This document shows, piece by piece, positions 1 to 6,111 of a stretch of 6,465 bases of DNA. The stretch comes from Sulfurovaceae bacterium (GTDB lineage: Bacteria; Campylobacterota; Campylobacteria; Campylobacterales; Sulfurovaceae): the NCBI GenBank assembly GCA_029933395.1, contig JAOZOG010000042.1:5450-11914 (forward strand), read 5' to 3'. The position numbers and the translations under genes are program-made. The notes beneath the pieces were generated by a model. That model saw only the letters and a program-made list of their open reading frames with translations. It searched no databases and had not been told where the DNA came from. Numbering within the stretch: the stretch's first letter is position 1; every line of letters starts with the position of its first letter.

Positions 1-69
1 TCATGAAGTGCTGTCGGGTCAAGGCCGGTACAGTAATAAACAGTATAATATGAGGATGAAAGAGGAGAA
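1..69. other. Upstream edge of the window, no complete gene
   Basis: No complete gene is visible. In frame 3 the sequence is open from the left edge to a TGA at 51-53, which could be the last residues of an upstream + strand gene ending 16 bases before the next start. Frame 1 stops at once (TGA 4-6). Frame 2 stays open to about 155 but would overlap the next gene by some 85 bases, so it is unlikely. An imperfect hairpin pairs CTGTCGG (11-17) with CCG (25-27) and ACAG (30-33). It has no T tract, so it is not a clear terminator. The short stretch does not decide between these readings. Confidence 0.3.
44..49 (+). promoter_or_regulatory. Probable -10 box for the lipM-lipA pair
   Basis: A perfect TATAAT lies 20 bases before the start codon at 70, which would place transcription near base 56 and give a leader of about 14 bases. 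No -35 box is visible 17 bases upstream, which is common in Campylobacterota. If an upstream gene really ends at 53, this box would sit inside its last codons, so an operon read-through is the alternative. Confidence 0.45.
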
Positions 70-870
70 ATGCAGGATTCAAAAATTTGGCGCTATATCG
101 ACAGTGGGATCGGCACTGCAGCGTGGAATATGGCTGTCGATGAAGCGCTGCTAAGCTGTTTCAGTCAGGGTGACCTTCCGATACTTCGTCTCTATGGCTG
201 GAAACCGGCACTCAGTCTCGGACGTTTTTCGGAACCCTCGGAAAACCTTGATATGGATCGTATAAAGAGAGACGGGATTGGCTGTGTGCGCCGTATCACG
301 GGGGGAGGGATATTGGTCCATGGGGACGATCTCTCCTATGCAATGATTCTTCCGCGTTCATTTATAGCTGAAAGGGGAGTCAGGGAGAGTTATCGCTATC
401 TTTGTGGCTTTCTTCTCAGGCTCTATGGGGCACTCGGCCTCTCTGCCGCTTTTGCACAGGAGAGGGCGCTGGCAGAGAAGCAGACGGATATCTGTCTTGC
501 AGGCAGGGAAGCCTATGACATTGTAATCAATGGAAATAAAATAGGGGGCAATGCCCAGCGGTACAGTCGTCAGGCGATGCTGCAGCATGGTACTATTCCG
601 ATAGATTTGGACAGGGGGCGATTCGAGCCACTGTTTCTGAAGGAGTCAGGCTTGAAAGATGCCGCGACACTTCGCAGGGAGCATAGTATGATGGGGCAAG
701 AGAGGCTCAAGGCATTTGTGCTGGAGGCATTCACTGAAACATTTGGTGCCCAAGTCCAAAAGGATGCTTTGCGAGAGGATGAGCTGAAGCTTGCCGAAAA
801 ACTCTTGCAAGAAAAATACACGAAAGAGAGATGGACGATCGATGCAGAAGATATCCTACAACAAGCCTGA
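70..870 (+). CDS. lipM: Lipoate-protein ligase A family protein, probable LipM-type octanoyltransferase
   Basis: 266 residues of the BPL/LplA/LipB acyltransferase fold. It begins like LipM (WRYIDSG, then NMAVDEALL, residues 7-28). The glycine-rich lipoyl-binding loop RRITGGG is at 74-80, the conserved lysine is K157 in GNKIGGNAQ, and LQHGTIPID follows at 171-179. Cys142, just before the AYDIVINGNK strand, sits where Bacillus LipM has its catalytic cysteine; LplA ligases do not need one. The separate C-terminal accessory domain of E. coli-type LplA is absent. I therefore infer transfer of octanoate from acyl carrier protein to a lipoyl domain in the cytoplasm, rather than ATP-dependent scavenging of free lipoate. 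The overlapping lipoyl synthase gene supports synthesis. AGGAG at 63-67 is only two bases from the ATG, which is tight; TGAGG at 51-55 is the other candidate site. The family is near certain; LipM versus LplA is less so. Confidence 0.88.
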   Translation: MQDSKIWRYIDSGIGTAAWNMAVDEALLSCFSQGDLPILRLYGWKPALSLGRFSEPSENLDMDRIKRDGIGCVRRITGGGILVHGDDLSYAMILPRSFIAERGVRESYRYLCGFLLRLYGALGLSAAFAQERALAEKQTDICLAGREAYDIVINGNKIGGNAQRYSRQAMLQHGTIPIDLDRGRFEPLFLKESGLKDAATLRREHSMMGQERLKAFVLEAFTETFGAQVQKDALREDELKLAEKLLQEKYTKERWTIDAEDILQQA

Positions 871-1693
871 GTGGCTGCGCAAAAAGATTACCCTCAGTGC
901 ACTGCGCGAAGTGGAAGAGATCATCGCCAGAGGGAAGCTGCATACGGTGTGCCAGGAGGCGATGTGTCCCAATATCGGCGAGTGCTTTTCCCGGAAACAG
1001 GCGACTTTCCTGATCCTGGGAGACCAGTGTACCCGTCGATGCACCTTCTGCAATGTCTCCAAGGGAATGCCCCTGCCTCCTGACCCCAAAGAGCCGGAAA
1101 ATATCGCGGAATCGGTGAGGCTGATGGGGTTGCGGCATGTGGTCATCACCAGTCCGACAAGGGATGACCTGCCCGATGGCGGTGCAGCACATTTCGCTGA
1201 GACAGTCCAGGCTATCAAGGCATACGACAGCAGCATCGTCGTCGAACTGCTGATCCCGGATCTTCAGGAGAAAGAGGAGGCACTCGATACTATCGCCCAT
1301 TGCGGTGCAGAGATTATCGGACACAATCTTGAAACAGTACCGAGACTCTATACTATACGAAAAGGGGCGAAGTACGAGCGTTCTCTTCGGGTACTGAAAA
1401 AACTCTCAGTACTCAATCCCCACATTGCGACCAAAAGTGGCATAATGCTCGGCCTTGGCGAAAGGGAAGAGGAGGTGCTTAAAGTAATGCAGGATCTTCT
1501 CGATACGGAGTGCCGGCTGTTGAGCATCGGGCAGTATCTGGCTCCCTCTTCTGAACATACAGAAGTGCTGGAGTTTGTCAATCCGGAACGTTTCGATTAT
1601 TTTTGTGAACAGGGCTTGGAGATGGGGTTTGATTATATTCAGAGTTCGCCCTATACGCGAAGCAGTTATATGGCGGAGGAGTATTTGAAGTAA
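842..1693 (+). CDS. lipA: Lipoyl synthase (radical SAM)
   Basis: 283 residues. LipA inserts two sulfur atoms into protein-bound octanoate to make lipoate, using S-adenosylmethionine and two 4Fe-4S clusters. The auxiliary-cluster cysteines are C37, C42 and C48 (CX4CX5C), and the radical SAM cysteines are C63, C67 and C70 (CX3CX2C). RDDLPDGGA (107-115), HNLETVPRLY (161-170), TKSGIMLGLGE (197-207) and the C-terminal RSSY (273-276), whose serine ligates the auxiliary cluster, are all present, so the enzyme looks intact. The ATG at 842 lies inside the end of the upstream gene, with a 29-base overlap, so the two are almost certainly cotranscribed and translationally coupled. The frame stays open upstream to a TTG at 791, but those 17 residues are not LipA-like and the ATG gives a natural N-terminus. 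A weak purine run (AGAGAG) at 825-830 is the only Shine-Dalgarno candidate. Confidence 0.97.
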   Translation: MQKISYNKPEWLRKKITLSALREVEEIIARGKLHTVCQEAMCPNIGECFSRKQATFLILGDQCTRRCTFCNVSKGMPLPPDPKEPENIAESVRLMGLRHVVITSPTRDDLPDGGAAHFAETVQAIKAYDSSIVVELLIPDLQEKEEALDTIAHCGAEIIGHNLETVPRLYTIRKGAKYERSLRVLKKLSVLNPHIATKSGIMLGLGEREEEVLKVMQDLLDTECRLLSIGQYLAPSSEHTEVLEFVNPERFDYFCEQGLEMGFDYIQSSPYTRSSYMAEEYLK

Positions 1694-1726
1694 TGTAAAC
1701 TATTGATTTTGATTGGATGAGGTTTT

Positions 1727-1753
1727 GGTGTTGTCAGGAGACAACACCCTACG
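1727..1753 (-). repeat. REP-like palindrome, copy 1 (left half of an inverted pair)
   Basis: A perfect 9-bp stem, GGTGTTGTC (1727-1735) with GACAACACC (1740-1748), encloses the 4-base loop AGGA. On the right it is flanked by CTACG, so on the - strand it reads CGTAG followed by the hairpin. This is the architecture of RAYT-linked REP elements: a GTAG foot and then a palindrome. Neither direction has a T tract after the stem, so it is not a normal intrinsic terminator, although it sits between convergent genes and could slow polymerase. Confidence 0.75.
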
Positions 1754-1779
1754 TGGGGCGCGATATTTATATCATTGGT

Positions 1780-1806
1780 TGTAGGGTGCTGTGCCCCCAC
1801 AGCACC
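1780..1806 (+). repeat. REP-like palindrome, copy 2 (right half of the inverted pair)
   Basis: GTAG at 1781-1784 is followed by a perfect 9-bp stem, GGTGCTGTG (1785-1793) with CACAGCACC (1798-1806), and a CCCC loop. It is the inverted counterpart of the copy at 1727-1753, from which it is separated by about 26 bases. The outer stem and foot are identical, and the fifth pair is C-G here but T-A there, so both arms changed together. CACCCTAC (1745-1752) can also pair with GTAGGGTG (1781-1788), giving one larger cruciform-capable structure. Confidence 0.75.
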
Positions 1807-1813
1807 ACCTGTT

Positions 1814-2284
1814 CTAGAAGAGCTCCACCAATTCAGTCTTATCCACCTTCATCAGGTCTTTTTCCAAACCTTTGACAAGTTTTTCCTGTGCAGCAGGGGG
1901 AACTTTGCCAATAATTCTTGCGTAAATGGTCTCCGGTATCGCCAGATACCATTTGACACCTTTTTCATTGACGATATCAGTAATATCCTTTGCGATCTGC
2001 TGGACTACCTTCTCTTCCACTTCTGCTTCGATCGTATGTTTTTCACCGATACTGCCGCGGGAGAAGGTCCCCCGACCCTGACTGCCGCCTTTGAACCTGC
2101 CGGCCTGGTCGGTGACGATCTCGTGGAGTTTCCAGTGGGTTGCGACATAGTCTCTGTTGTCGATCAGGTCGAGTTTGACATTTTCCGGTTTCAAGCCCGC
2201 TTCCGCCTCGAGATCACGCGGCGCAGCCTCATAAACTTTCAATTCACCCAGGTTGGCCAGGATGAGGATTTCATTCACTTTCAT
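1814..2284 (-). CDS. Host attachment protein family (eRF1-like), function unknown
   Basis: 156 residues, soluble, with no signal peptide or membrane segment. It opens with a beta strand (EILILANLGELKVYEA, 5-20). A basic glycine-rich stretch follows (GRFKGGSQGRG, 62-72), then HTIEAEVEEKVVQQIAKDI (83-101), a hydrophobic strand WYLAIPETIYARI (112-124), and the C-terminal signature EKLVKGLEKDLMKVDKTEL. This order fits the family annotated as required for attachment to host cells, which has been related to archaeo-eukaryotic release-factor-like domains. I see no GGQ peptide-release motif. The host-attachment name comes from a plant-associated bacterium and probably does not describe its role here. 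AAGGAG (2297-2292) lies seven bases before the ATG, and a promoter lies just upstream, so it can be expressed independently of nadE. The family call is fairly sure; the function is not known. Confidence 0.8.
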   Translation of the reverse strand: MKVNEILILANLGELKVYEAAPRDLEAEAGLKPENVKLDLIDNRDYVATHWKLHEIVTDQAGRFKGGSQGRGTFSRGSIGEKHTIEAEVEEKVVQQIAKDITDIVNEKGVKWYLAIPETIYARIIGKVPPAAQEKLVKGLEKDLMKVDKTELVELF

Positions 2285-2314
2285 TGCAACACTCCTTAAT
2301 GTAAAAATATATTT

Positions 2315-2323
2315 ATTATAACA
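2315..2323 (-). promoter_or_regulatory. Extended -10 promoter of the host-attachment-family gene
   Basis: On the - strand TGTTATAAT is a TG-extended perfect -10 hexamer (TATAAT at 2320-2315). Transcription would start near 2308, giving a leader of about 24 bases that carries AAGGAG at 2297-2292. A TTGACT at 2335-2330 is only about 10 bases from this box, too close to be its -35. The surrounding 2300-2330 is very AT-rich, unlike the flanking genes. Confidence 0.6.
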
Positions 2324-2353
2324 TAAATTGAGTCAAAGAGGCGCAGGAGTTTG

Positions 2354-2371
2354 CCGTTTTGTACCGTTTTG
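2354..2371. repeat. Two tandem CCGTTTTG octamers at 10-base spacing
   Basis: CCGTTTTG occurs at 2354-2361 and again at 2364-2371, one helical turn apart, between the nadE stop codon and the promoter of the next - strand gene. It could be a binding site upstream of that promoter or simply a chance duplication. The sequence does not say which. Confidence 0.35.
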
Positions 2372-2373
2372 AC

Positions 2374-4275
2374 TCACTGCTGTTTCAGTTCAGCCAGCCA
2401 GGCCTCCATATCTGCATCGCTGGGCATACGCCAGTCTGCCCGGGGGCTCAGGTTGATCGTACCCACTTTGGGGCCGTCGGGCATACAGCTGCGCTTGAAC
2501 TGCTGGGTAAAGAATCTTTTGATAAAAAGCGTCAGCCATTTTTCGATCGTTTCTTTGTTATATTTTTCGTCAAAAGCCATCTCGGCGAGGAAAAGCACTT
2601 TGGAAGGTTTCGCTCCATATTTAATAATATGATACAAGAAGAAGTCGTGCAATTCATAGGGGCCTACGATCTCCTCCGTCTCCTGACTGATCGTGTCCTT
2701 GCTGTGTGGCAGTAACTCCGGGGAGATGGGGGTTTGGAGAATATCGTGCAGGATCGGGGCGATCGATTCATTTTCACCAAAATATTCGATGACATAGCGT
2801 ATCAAGGTCTTCGGGATTCCGCTGTTGAGTGCATACATACTCATATGGTCACCGTTGTAGGTGCTCCACCCCAGGGCGATTTCGCTCAGGTCGCCCGTAC
2901 CGATCACGAGGCCCTCCTCCTTGTTTGCCATATTCATTAATATTGAAGTTCTGGCTCTGGCCTGCACATTCTCATAAGTAACAGTGTGCTCTTCTCGGTC
3001 GTGTCCGATCGCATCAAACTCTTTCAATGAGAGCTCAGTGATATCGACCTCCTTGAGTGTCACACCGAGCGCTTCGCAAAGTTTCACGGCATTGCTTTTG
3101 GTGCGGCTGGTAGTACCGAATCCCGGCATTGTGACGGCGATGATATCTTTTGTGTTCCACTCCATAATCTCGAAGGCTTTATGTGTAGAGAGCAGGGCGA
3201 GGGTGGAGTCGAGTCCGCCGGAGATACCGATGACCGCTTTTTGGATATGGGCGTGACTCATCCGCTTGATCAGGCCGTGTGCCTGGATATCGGTGATCTC
3301 TTCGCACCGGTGGGATTTCTCCTTTGGGTTGCCCGGAACAAAAGGATGCGCATCGATCGTTCTCTCCAGTGATTCGAGTGGGGGCAGGGTGCCGACCGGG
3401 ATGGTTCGCACCTTCTTTCTCCTGGCATCGGTGAAGCTGGACTCGGCCAGACGGAGCCAGACAAGCTTTTGCAAGTCTACATCTGCCGTGATGAGCTGGT
3501 TGCCAAGCGCAAAACGTTCAGCTCTGGCAAGAAGTGAACCATATTCACAGATCAGCGCATCCCCGCCGAAGACTGTATCGGTTGTCGATTCGCCGACCCC
3601 ACTGGAGGCGTAGGCATAGGCACAGATCGCGCTGGCACTCTGCCCGCGCACGAGACTCTCACGGTATTCCGCTTTTCCGATCAGTTCGTTGCTGGCTGAG
3701 AGGTTGAAGATCAGGTTGGCACCGTTGGCTGCCATGTGGTCGCTGGGAGGCGTAATTGCCCAGAGGTCTTCACAGAGCTCAACCCCGAAAAGCATATCAG
3801 CACCGTCCGAAAAGAGCAGATCGACCCCGAAAGGTATCTCTTCGCCCAGAAACTGCGTCGTTGTCCGTACGATATCCCTGCCGCTGACAAACTGCCGTTT
3901 TTCATAGAACTCTCTGTTGTTTGGCAGATAGCTTTTGGGTACGATACCGAGTATTTTTCCCTTCTGTATCACGGCGGCACAGTTGTAGAGGCGGTTGGCA
4001 TCGAGCAGGGCGAAGCCGACGATGGCTATAGTATCGATGGTACGACTCATCTCCAGCAGGGATTCAAATGCACGGTTCTGGTCCGTGTAGAGTGTCTGCT
4101 GAAAAAAGAGGTCACTGGCACTGTAGCCCGTCAACGCAAGCTCGGGAAAAACGACAACAGCAGCTTTTTTGCTCTGTGCCTCTTCAAGGAGCGTGATGAT
4201 CTCTTTGGCGTTGGCCTGCGGATTGGCGACGGTGGTACGATGGACAGCTGAGGCGATGCGGTAGAAGCCGTGCAT
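2374..4275 (-). CDS. nadE: Glutamine-dependent NAD+ synthetase
   Basis: 633 residues in two domains. The N-terminal nitrilase-fold glutaminase (about 1-290) has the catalytic triad E45 (FPELALTGY), K114 (VPKSYLPNN) and C168 (VELCEDLW). It releases ammonia from glutamine. The C-terminal ammonia-dependent synthetase (about 325-633) has the ATP-pyrophosphatase loop SGGLDS at 352-357, MPGFGTTS at 383-390, and [12 protein letters not shown] at 459-470, followed by [13 protein letters not shown]. It amidates nicotinic acid adenine dinucleotide to NAD+ in the cytoplasm. The length and the C-terminal PDGPKVG...[11 protein letters not shown] region match the long, Mycobacterium-type form. I chose the ATG at 4275. 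An in-frame ATG exists at 4338, but the 21 extra codons run through a REP-like palindrome and do not resemble NadE, while AAAGG (4287-4283) lies seven bases before 4275. It could be read through from the cyclophilin gene 81 bases upstream; a weak CATAAT at 4349-4344 is a possible separate -10. Confidence 0.96.
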   Translation of the reverse strand: MHGFYRIASAVHRTTVANPQANAKEIITLLEEAQSKKAAVVVFPELALTGYSASDLFFQQTLYTDQNRAFESLLEMSRTIDTIAIVGFALLDANRLYNCAAVIQKGKILGIVPKSYLPNNREFYEKRQFVSGRDIVRTTTQFLGEEIPFGVDLLFSDGADMLFGVELCEDLWAITPPSDHMAANGANLIFNLSASNELIGKAEYRESLVRGQSASAICAYAYASSGVGESTTDTVFGGDALICEYGSLLARAERFALGNQLITADVDLQKLVWLRLAESSFTDARRKKVRTIPVGTLPPLESLERTIDAHPFVPGNPKEKSHRCEEITDIQAHGLIKRMSHAHIQKAVIGISGGLDSTLALLSTHKAFEIMEWNTKDIIAVTMPGFGTTSRTKSNAVKLCEALGVTLKEVDITELSLKEFDAIGHDREEHTVTYENVQARARTSILMNMANKEEGLVIGTGDLSEIALGWSTYNGDHMSMYALNSGIPKTLIRYVIEYFGENESIAPILHDILQTPISPELLPHSKDTISQETEEIVGPYELHDFFLYHIIKYGAKPSKVLFLAEMAFDEKYNKETIEKWLTLFIKRFFTQQFKRSCMPDGPKVGTINLSPRADWRMPSDADMEAWLAELKQQ

Positions 4276-4313
4276 AATGAAGCCTTTGTAGATGGGGATT
4301 TTTGATTTATTTT

Positions 4314-4339
4314 GGTGGGCTTGGAAAGCCCACCCCACG
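4314..4339 (-). repeat. REP-like palindrome, copy 3
   Basis: A perfect 9-bp stem, GGTGGGCTT (4314-4322) with AAGCCCACC (4326-4334), has a 3-base loop. On the - strand it is preceded by CGTGG, matching the CGTAG foot of the copy at 1727-1753 except for one base. On the + strand TTTTGGTG enters the stem in both copies. The inner stem has changed fully on both arms, so pairing is kept. On the - strand, the direction of transcription of the neighbouring genes, the stem is followed by AAAATAAATC and not by Ts, so it is not an intrinsic terminator. Confidence 0.65.
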
Positions 4340-4356
4340 AGTTATTATGCGGGTGA

Positions 4357-4887
4357 CTACTCGATCTCTTTCTCTTCCAGGACACGGATCTCTTCGATCA
4401 CATCATCCTGAGTGATTGCATCGAGTGTCGCGAAGCTCTCGGCATCATCCTCTTCTATAGCGCCAAAGACGGTATGGACACCATCGAGATGAGGTGTCGC
4501 GACAAAGGTGATGAAAAACTGGCTTCCGCCGGTATCTTTGCCTGCGTGTGCCATAGAGAGCGATCCTCTTCTGTGCTTGACACCGTTGTCCGTTTCACAT
4601 TCGATCGCCCAGCCCGGTCCGCCGGTTCCCGCCATTGCAGGATTGCCTGAGGGTCCGGAGTGCGGACAGCCGCCCTGTGCCATAAAGCCGGGGATGACAC
4701 GGTGGAATTTGAGATTGTCATAAAAGCCGGAGTTGGCGAGTTCAGCAAAGTTGGCGACGGTATTGGGTGCTTCATCAGGGAAGAGTTTGACCCAGATGGT
4801 GCCTTTGGGTGTTTTGACGCGTGCATACTGGAGTTTTGCCAGCTCCTCTTTGGGGAGATCGTATTTTTTCAATTTTTTTCCAAACAT
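4357..4887 (-). CDS. Cyclophilin-type peptidyl-prolyl cis-trans isomerase
   Basis: 176 residues. It catalyses cis-trans isomerisation of bonds before proline. The cyclophilin core spans about 20-160: [13 protein letters not shown] (61-73) supplies the active-site R63, F68, M69 and Q71, and GSQFFITF (121-128) supplies F125. At the position of human cyclophilin A Trp121 there is His133 (TPHLDGVH), as is common in bacterial enzymes that bind cyclosporin weakly. There is no signal peptide, so it is cytoplasmic, like PpiB. The first 20 residues are a lysine-rich extension before the core, and the last 20 are strongly acidic. AAGGA (4901-4897) lies nine bases before the ATG and an extended -10 promoter lies 36 bases upstream, so this is probably the first gene of a possible unit with nadE. 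The 5' end contains a run of seven As, a possible slippage site but short. Confidence 0.95.
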   Translation of the reverse strand: MFGKKLKKYDLPKEELAKLQYARVKTPKGTIWVKLFPDEAPNTVANFAELANSGFYDNLKFHRVIPGFMAQGGCPHSGPSGNPAMAGTGGPGWAIECETDNGVKHRRGSLSMAHAGKDTGGSQFFITFVATPHLDGVHTVFGAIEEDDAESFATLDAITQDDVIEEIRVLEEKEIE

Positions 4888-4918
4888 TCTGTTTAGTCCT
4901 TCTTGGTAAAATTTAGGG

Positions 4919-4924
4919 TATTAT
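4919..4924 (+). promoter_or_regulatory. Possible -10 box for pyrF
   Basis: TATTAT here, or the overlapping TATTAT at 4922-4927, is the best -10 candidate on the + strand. It would start transcription near 4931-4934, leaving a leader of about 20 bases with GAGGGG at 4941-4946. It has no TG extension and no clear -35, so it is weaker than the opposing promoter that overlaps it. Confidence 0.4.
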
Positions 4925-4931
4925 TATACCA
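4923..4931 (-). promoter_or_regulatory. Extended -10 promoter of the cyclophilin gene
   Basis: The - strand reads TGGTATAAT, a TG-extended perfect -10 hexamer (TATAAT at 4928-4923). Transcription would begin near 4916, giving a leader of about 29 bases with the AAGGA ribosome site. The box lies inside a short dyad, GGTAT (4917-4921) and ATACC (4926-4930). Confidence 0.6.
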
Positions 4932-4951
4932 ATATTTATTGAGGGGTTGGA

Positions 4952-5635
4952 ATGAAATTATGTGTAGCATTGGATCTGCCTTCCGCAGGTGAAAATATCG
5001 CGCTGGCAACAGCATTACACGACTACGATATCTGGTTGAAGATCGGTTTCAGGAGCTATATCAGAGATGGACGGGCATTTATCGATACACTCAGGCAGAT
5101 CAATCCCGACTTCAGGCTTTTTCTCGATCTGAAGCTCTACGATATTCCCAACACGATGGCAGATGCCGCCGAAGAGATCGCCGAACTGGGAGTCGATATG
5201 TTCAATATCCATGCCAGTGCAGGAGAGGTGGCGATGCGTACCGTGATGGAGCGGTTGCAGAAATTCGAAGCGCGTCCGCTGGTGCTGGCCGTCACAGCAC
5301 TGACCTCTTTCGATGAAGCAGGCTTCAGGAGCATCTATGGTGCAGGGATCGATGAGAAAGCGGAGCAGTTCGCCAGAATGAGCTACGAAAATGGCTTGGA
5401 CGGTGTCGTCTCCTCGGCTTTTGAGAGCAGGGCGATCAAAGCGGCGACATCCGACAGTTTTCTTACGCTCTGCCCCGGCATCCGTCCTTTCGGTGAAGAT
5501 GCAGGCGACCAGCAGAGGGTCGCGACACTGGAGCTAGCACGGGAAGAGAAGGTGGATTTCGCTGTAGTAGGAAGACCGATCTACAAAGACGAGAATCCGG
5601 CGGAGAAGGTGGCGAAGATTTTAGAGAAGATGTAG
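4952..5635 (+). CDS. pyrF: Orotidine 5'-phosphate decarboxylase
   Basis: 227 residues, the usual length for the short bacterial form. It catalyses the last step of UMP synthesis, decarboxylating OMP in the cytoplasm. The TIM-barrel motifs are in order: VALDLPS (5-11) with substrate-binding D8, K30 in WLKIGF, and the catalytic [11 protein letters not shown] (58-68) holding D59, K61 and D64. GIRP is at 176-179, and the phosphate-binding VVGRPIY at 205-211 includes R208. All key residues are present. GAGGGG at 4941-4946, five bases before the ATG, supports this start. Its TAG stop codon is part of the GTAG foot of a REP-like palindrome. The next gene begins 59 bases downstream on the same strand, so cotranscription is possible but not shown. 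Confidence 0.97.
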   Translation: MKLCVALDLPSAGENIALATALHDYDIWLKIGFRSYIRDGRAFIDTLRQINPDFRLFLDLKLYDIPNTMADAAEEIAELGVDMFNIHASAGEVAMRTVMERLQKFEARPLVLAVTALTSFDEAGFRSIYGAGIDEKAEQFARMSYENGLDGVVSSAFESRAIKAATSDSFLTLCPGIRPFGEDAGDQQRVATLELAREEKVDFAVVGRPIYKDENPAEKVAKILEKM

Positions 5636-5652
5636 GTCGAAGTCTCCCGACC
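5632..5652 (+). repeat. Degenerate REP-like palindrome, copy 4, overlapping the pyrF stop
   Basis: GTAG (5632-5635) is followed by a short stem, GGTCG (5635-5639) with CGACC (5648-5652), around an 8-base loop. The GTAG foot overlaps the TAG stop codon of pyrF. The stem is shorter than in the other three copies, and the resemblance rests mainly on the foot and the palindromic layout. Confidence 0.4.
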
Positions 5653-5694
5653 CCAACAATAAAACAAACCTCCCCAAAAAGTGAGGAAAACTCG

Positions 5695-6057
5695 ATGCAA
5701 TTCGATATTGATACCAGCGGAAAATTTGCCGATACCTTCCTGATGATCAGAGACATCCTGCTCGCCTTCCCGGAAATTCGTGAACAGAAAAATGCCAAAC
5801 AGACCGCTTACTACGATGCATACAGTGCCGTCTGCTTTCTACGCAGTGATGAGGAGAAGCTGACACTCGCTCTGGCCAGGGGAGCTGCACTGCTTCCAAA
5901 ATTTCCCTTTCTGAAAGGAGAGGGGAAGATTGTCAGGCATCTCTATTTCAAAAGCCCCAGCGAAGTGGACAAGAGCCTGATCGAAGCGATCATCCAGGAG
6001 ACACTGATGCTCAATCTCGAAGCCAGTGAGCTGAAGAGGCTCAGAAAATATCTGTAA
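5695..6057 (+). CDS. DUF1801-like small protein, function unknown
   Basis: 120 residues, soluble, with no signal peptide or membrane segment. The order of elements resembles the DUF1801 (YdhG-like) family: an N-terminal helix ending in a pattern like ILLAFPEIRE (21-30), a tyrosine-rich turn (TAYYDAYSAVCFL, 37-49), a strand LTLALARGAALLPKFP (56-71), then GKIVRHLYFKS (77-87) and a C-terminal helix pair from about 89. The VRHL segment is the most typical piece. The biochemical role of the family is not established, and I assign none. GAGGA (5683-5687), seven bases before the ATG, supports the start. It lies between pyrF and a thioredoxin gene on the same strand, with 59- and 54-base gaps that say little about function. 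The gene is real on ribosome site and composition; the family match is from memory of the pattern. Confidence 0.7.
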   Translation: MQFDIDTSGKFADTFLMIRDILLAFPEIREQKNAKQTAYYDAYSAVCFLRSDEEKLTLALARGAALLPKFPFLKGEGKIVRHLYFKSPSEVDKSLIEAIIQETLMLNLEASELKRLRKYL

Positions 6058-6100
6058 TTCTCTATCGCTATCCCAAATCTTTCGGGAAGTAAAAAAAAGT

Positions 6101-6106
6101 TATACT
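6101..6106 (+). promoter_or_regulatory. -10 box immediately upstream of the thioredoxin start
   Basis: TATACT ends only five bases before the ATG at 6112. At normal spacing transcription would begin at about 6112-6114, on the start codon itself. It is preceded by a run of eight As (6091-6098). There is no Shine-Dalgarno sequence in the gap, so the mRNA may be leaderless. Confidence 0.45.
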
Positions 6107-6111
6107 TTCTT

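Noticed and set aside
300..305. Run of six Gs in the lipM-like gene as a phase-variable tract
   Set aside because: Phase-variable G tracts in Campylobacterota are usually longer. This one encodes the conserved GGG of the binding loop, which explains it.
731..1324. 197-residue - strand reading frame across lipM and lipA
   Set aside because: It is antisense to two genes with intact catalytic motifs and shows no domain or start signal of its own.
1727..1806. Bidirectional intrinsic terminator between lipA and the convergent gene
   Set aside because: The hairpins are strong, but neither strand has a T tract after a stem. The GTAG feet and the third copy at 4314-4339 fit a REP-like repeat better. 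Some termination effect cannot be excluded.
1775..2299. 174-residue + strand reading frame
   Set aside because: It is the antisense shadow of the host-attachment-family gene, with no ribosome site and implausible composition.
2330..2335. TTGACT as a -35 box for the host-attachment-family gene
   Set aside because: It lies only about 10 bases from the TATAAT, too close to work with it. The TG extension explains promoter activity without a -35.
3736..4251. 171-residue + strand reading frame inside nadE
   Set aside because: It lies antisense to conserved NadE nitrilase-domain sequence and has no recognisable motif.
4873..4879. Seven-base homopolymer at the 5' end of the cyclophilin gene as a programmed frameshift
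   Set aside because: The gene reads through in frame with a full cyclophilin domain and the alternative frames give nothing recognisable. It simply encodes lysines.
6071..6087. Terminator hairpin between the DUF1801-like and thioredoxin genes
   Set aside because: The stem TCCC/GGGA is only four pairs and is followed by As on the + strand, so it is not an intrinsic terminator.
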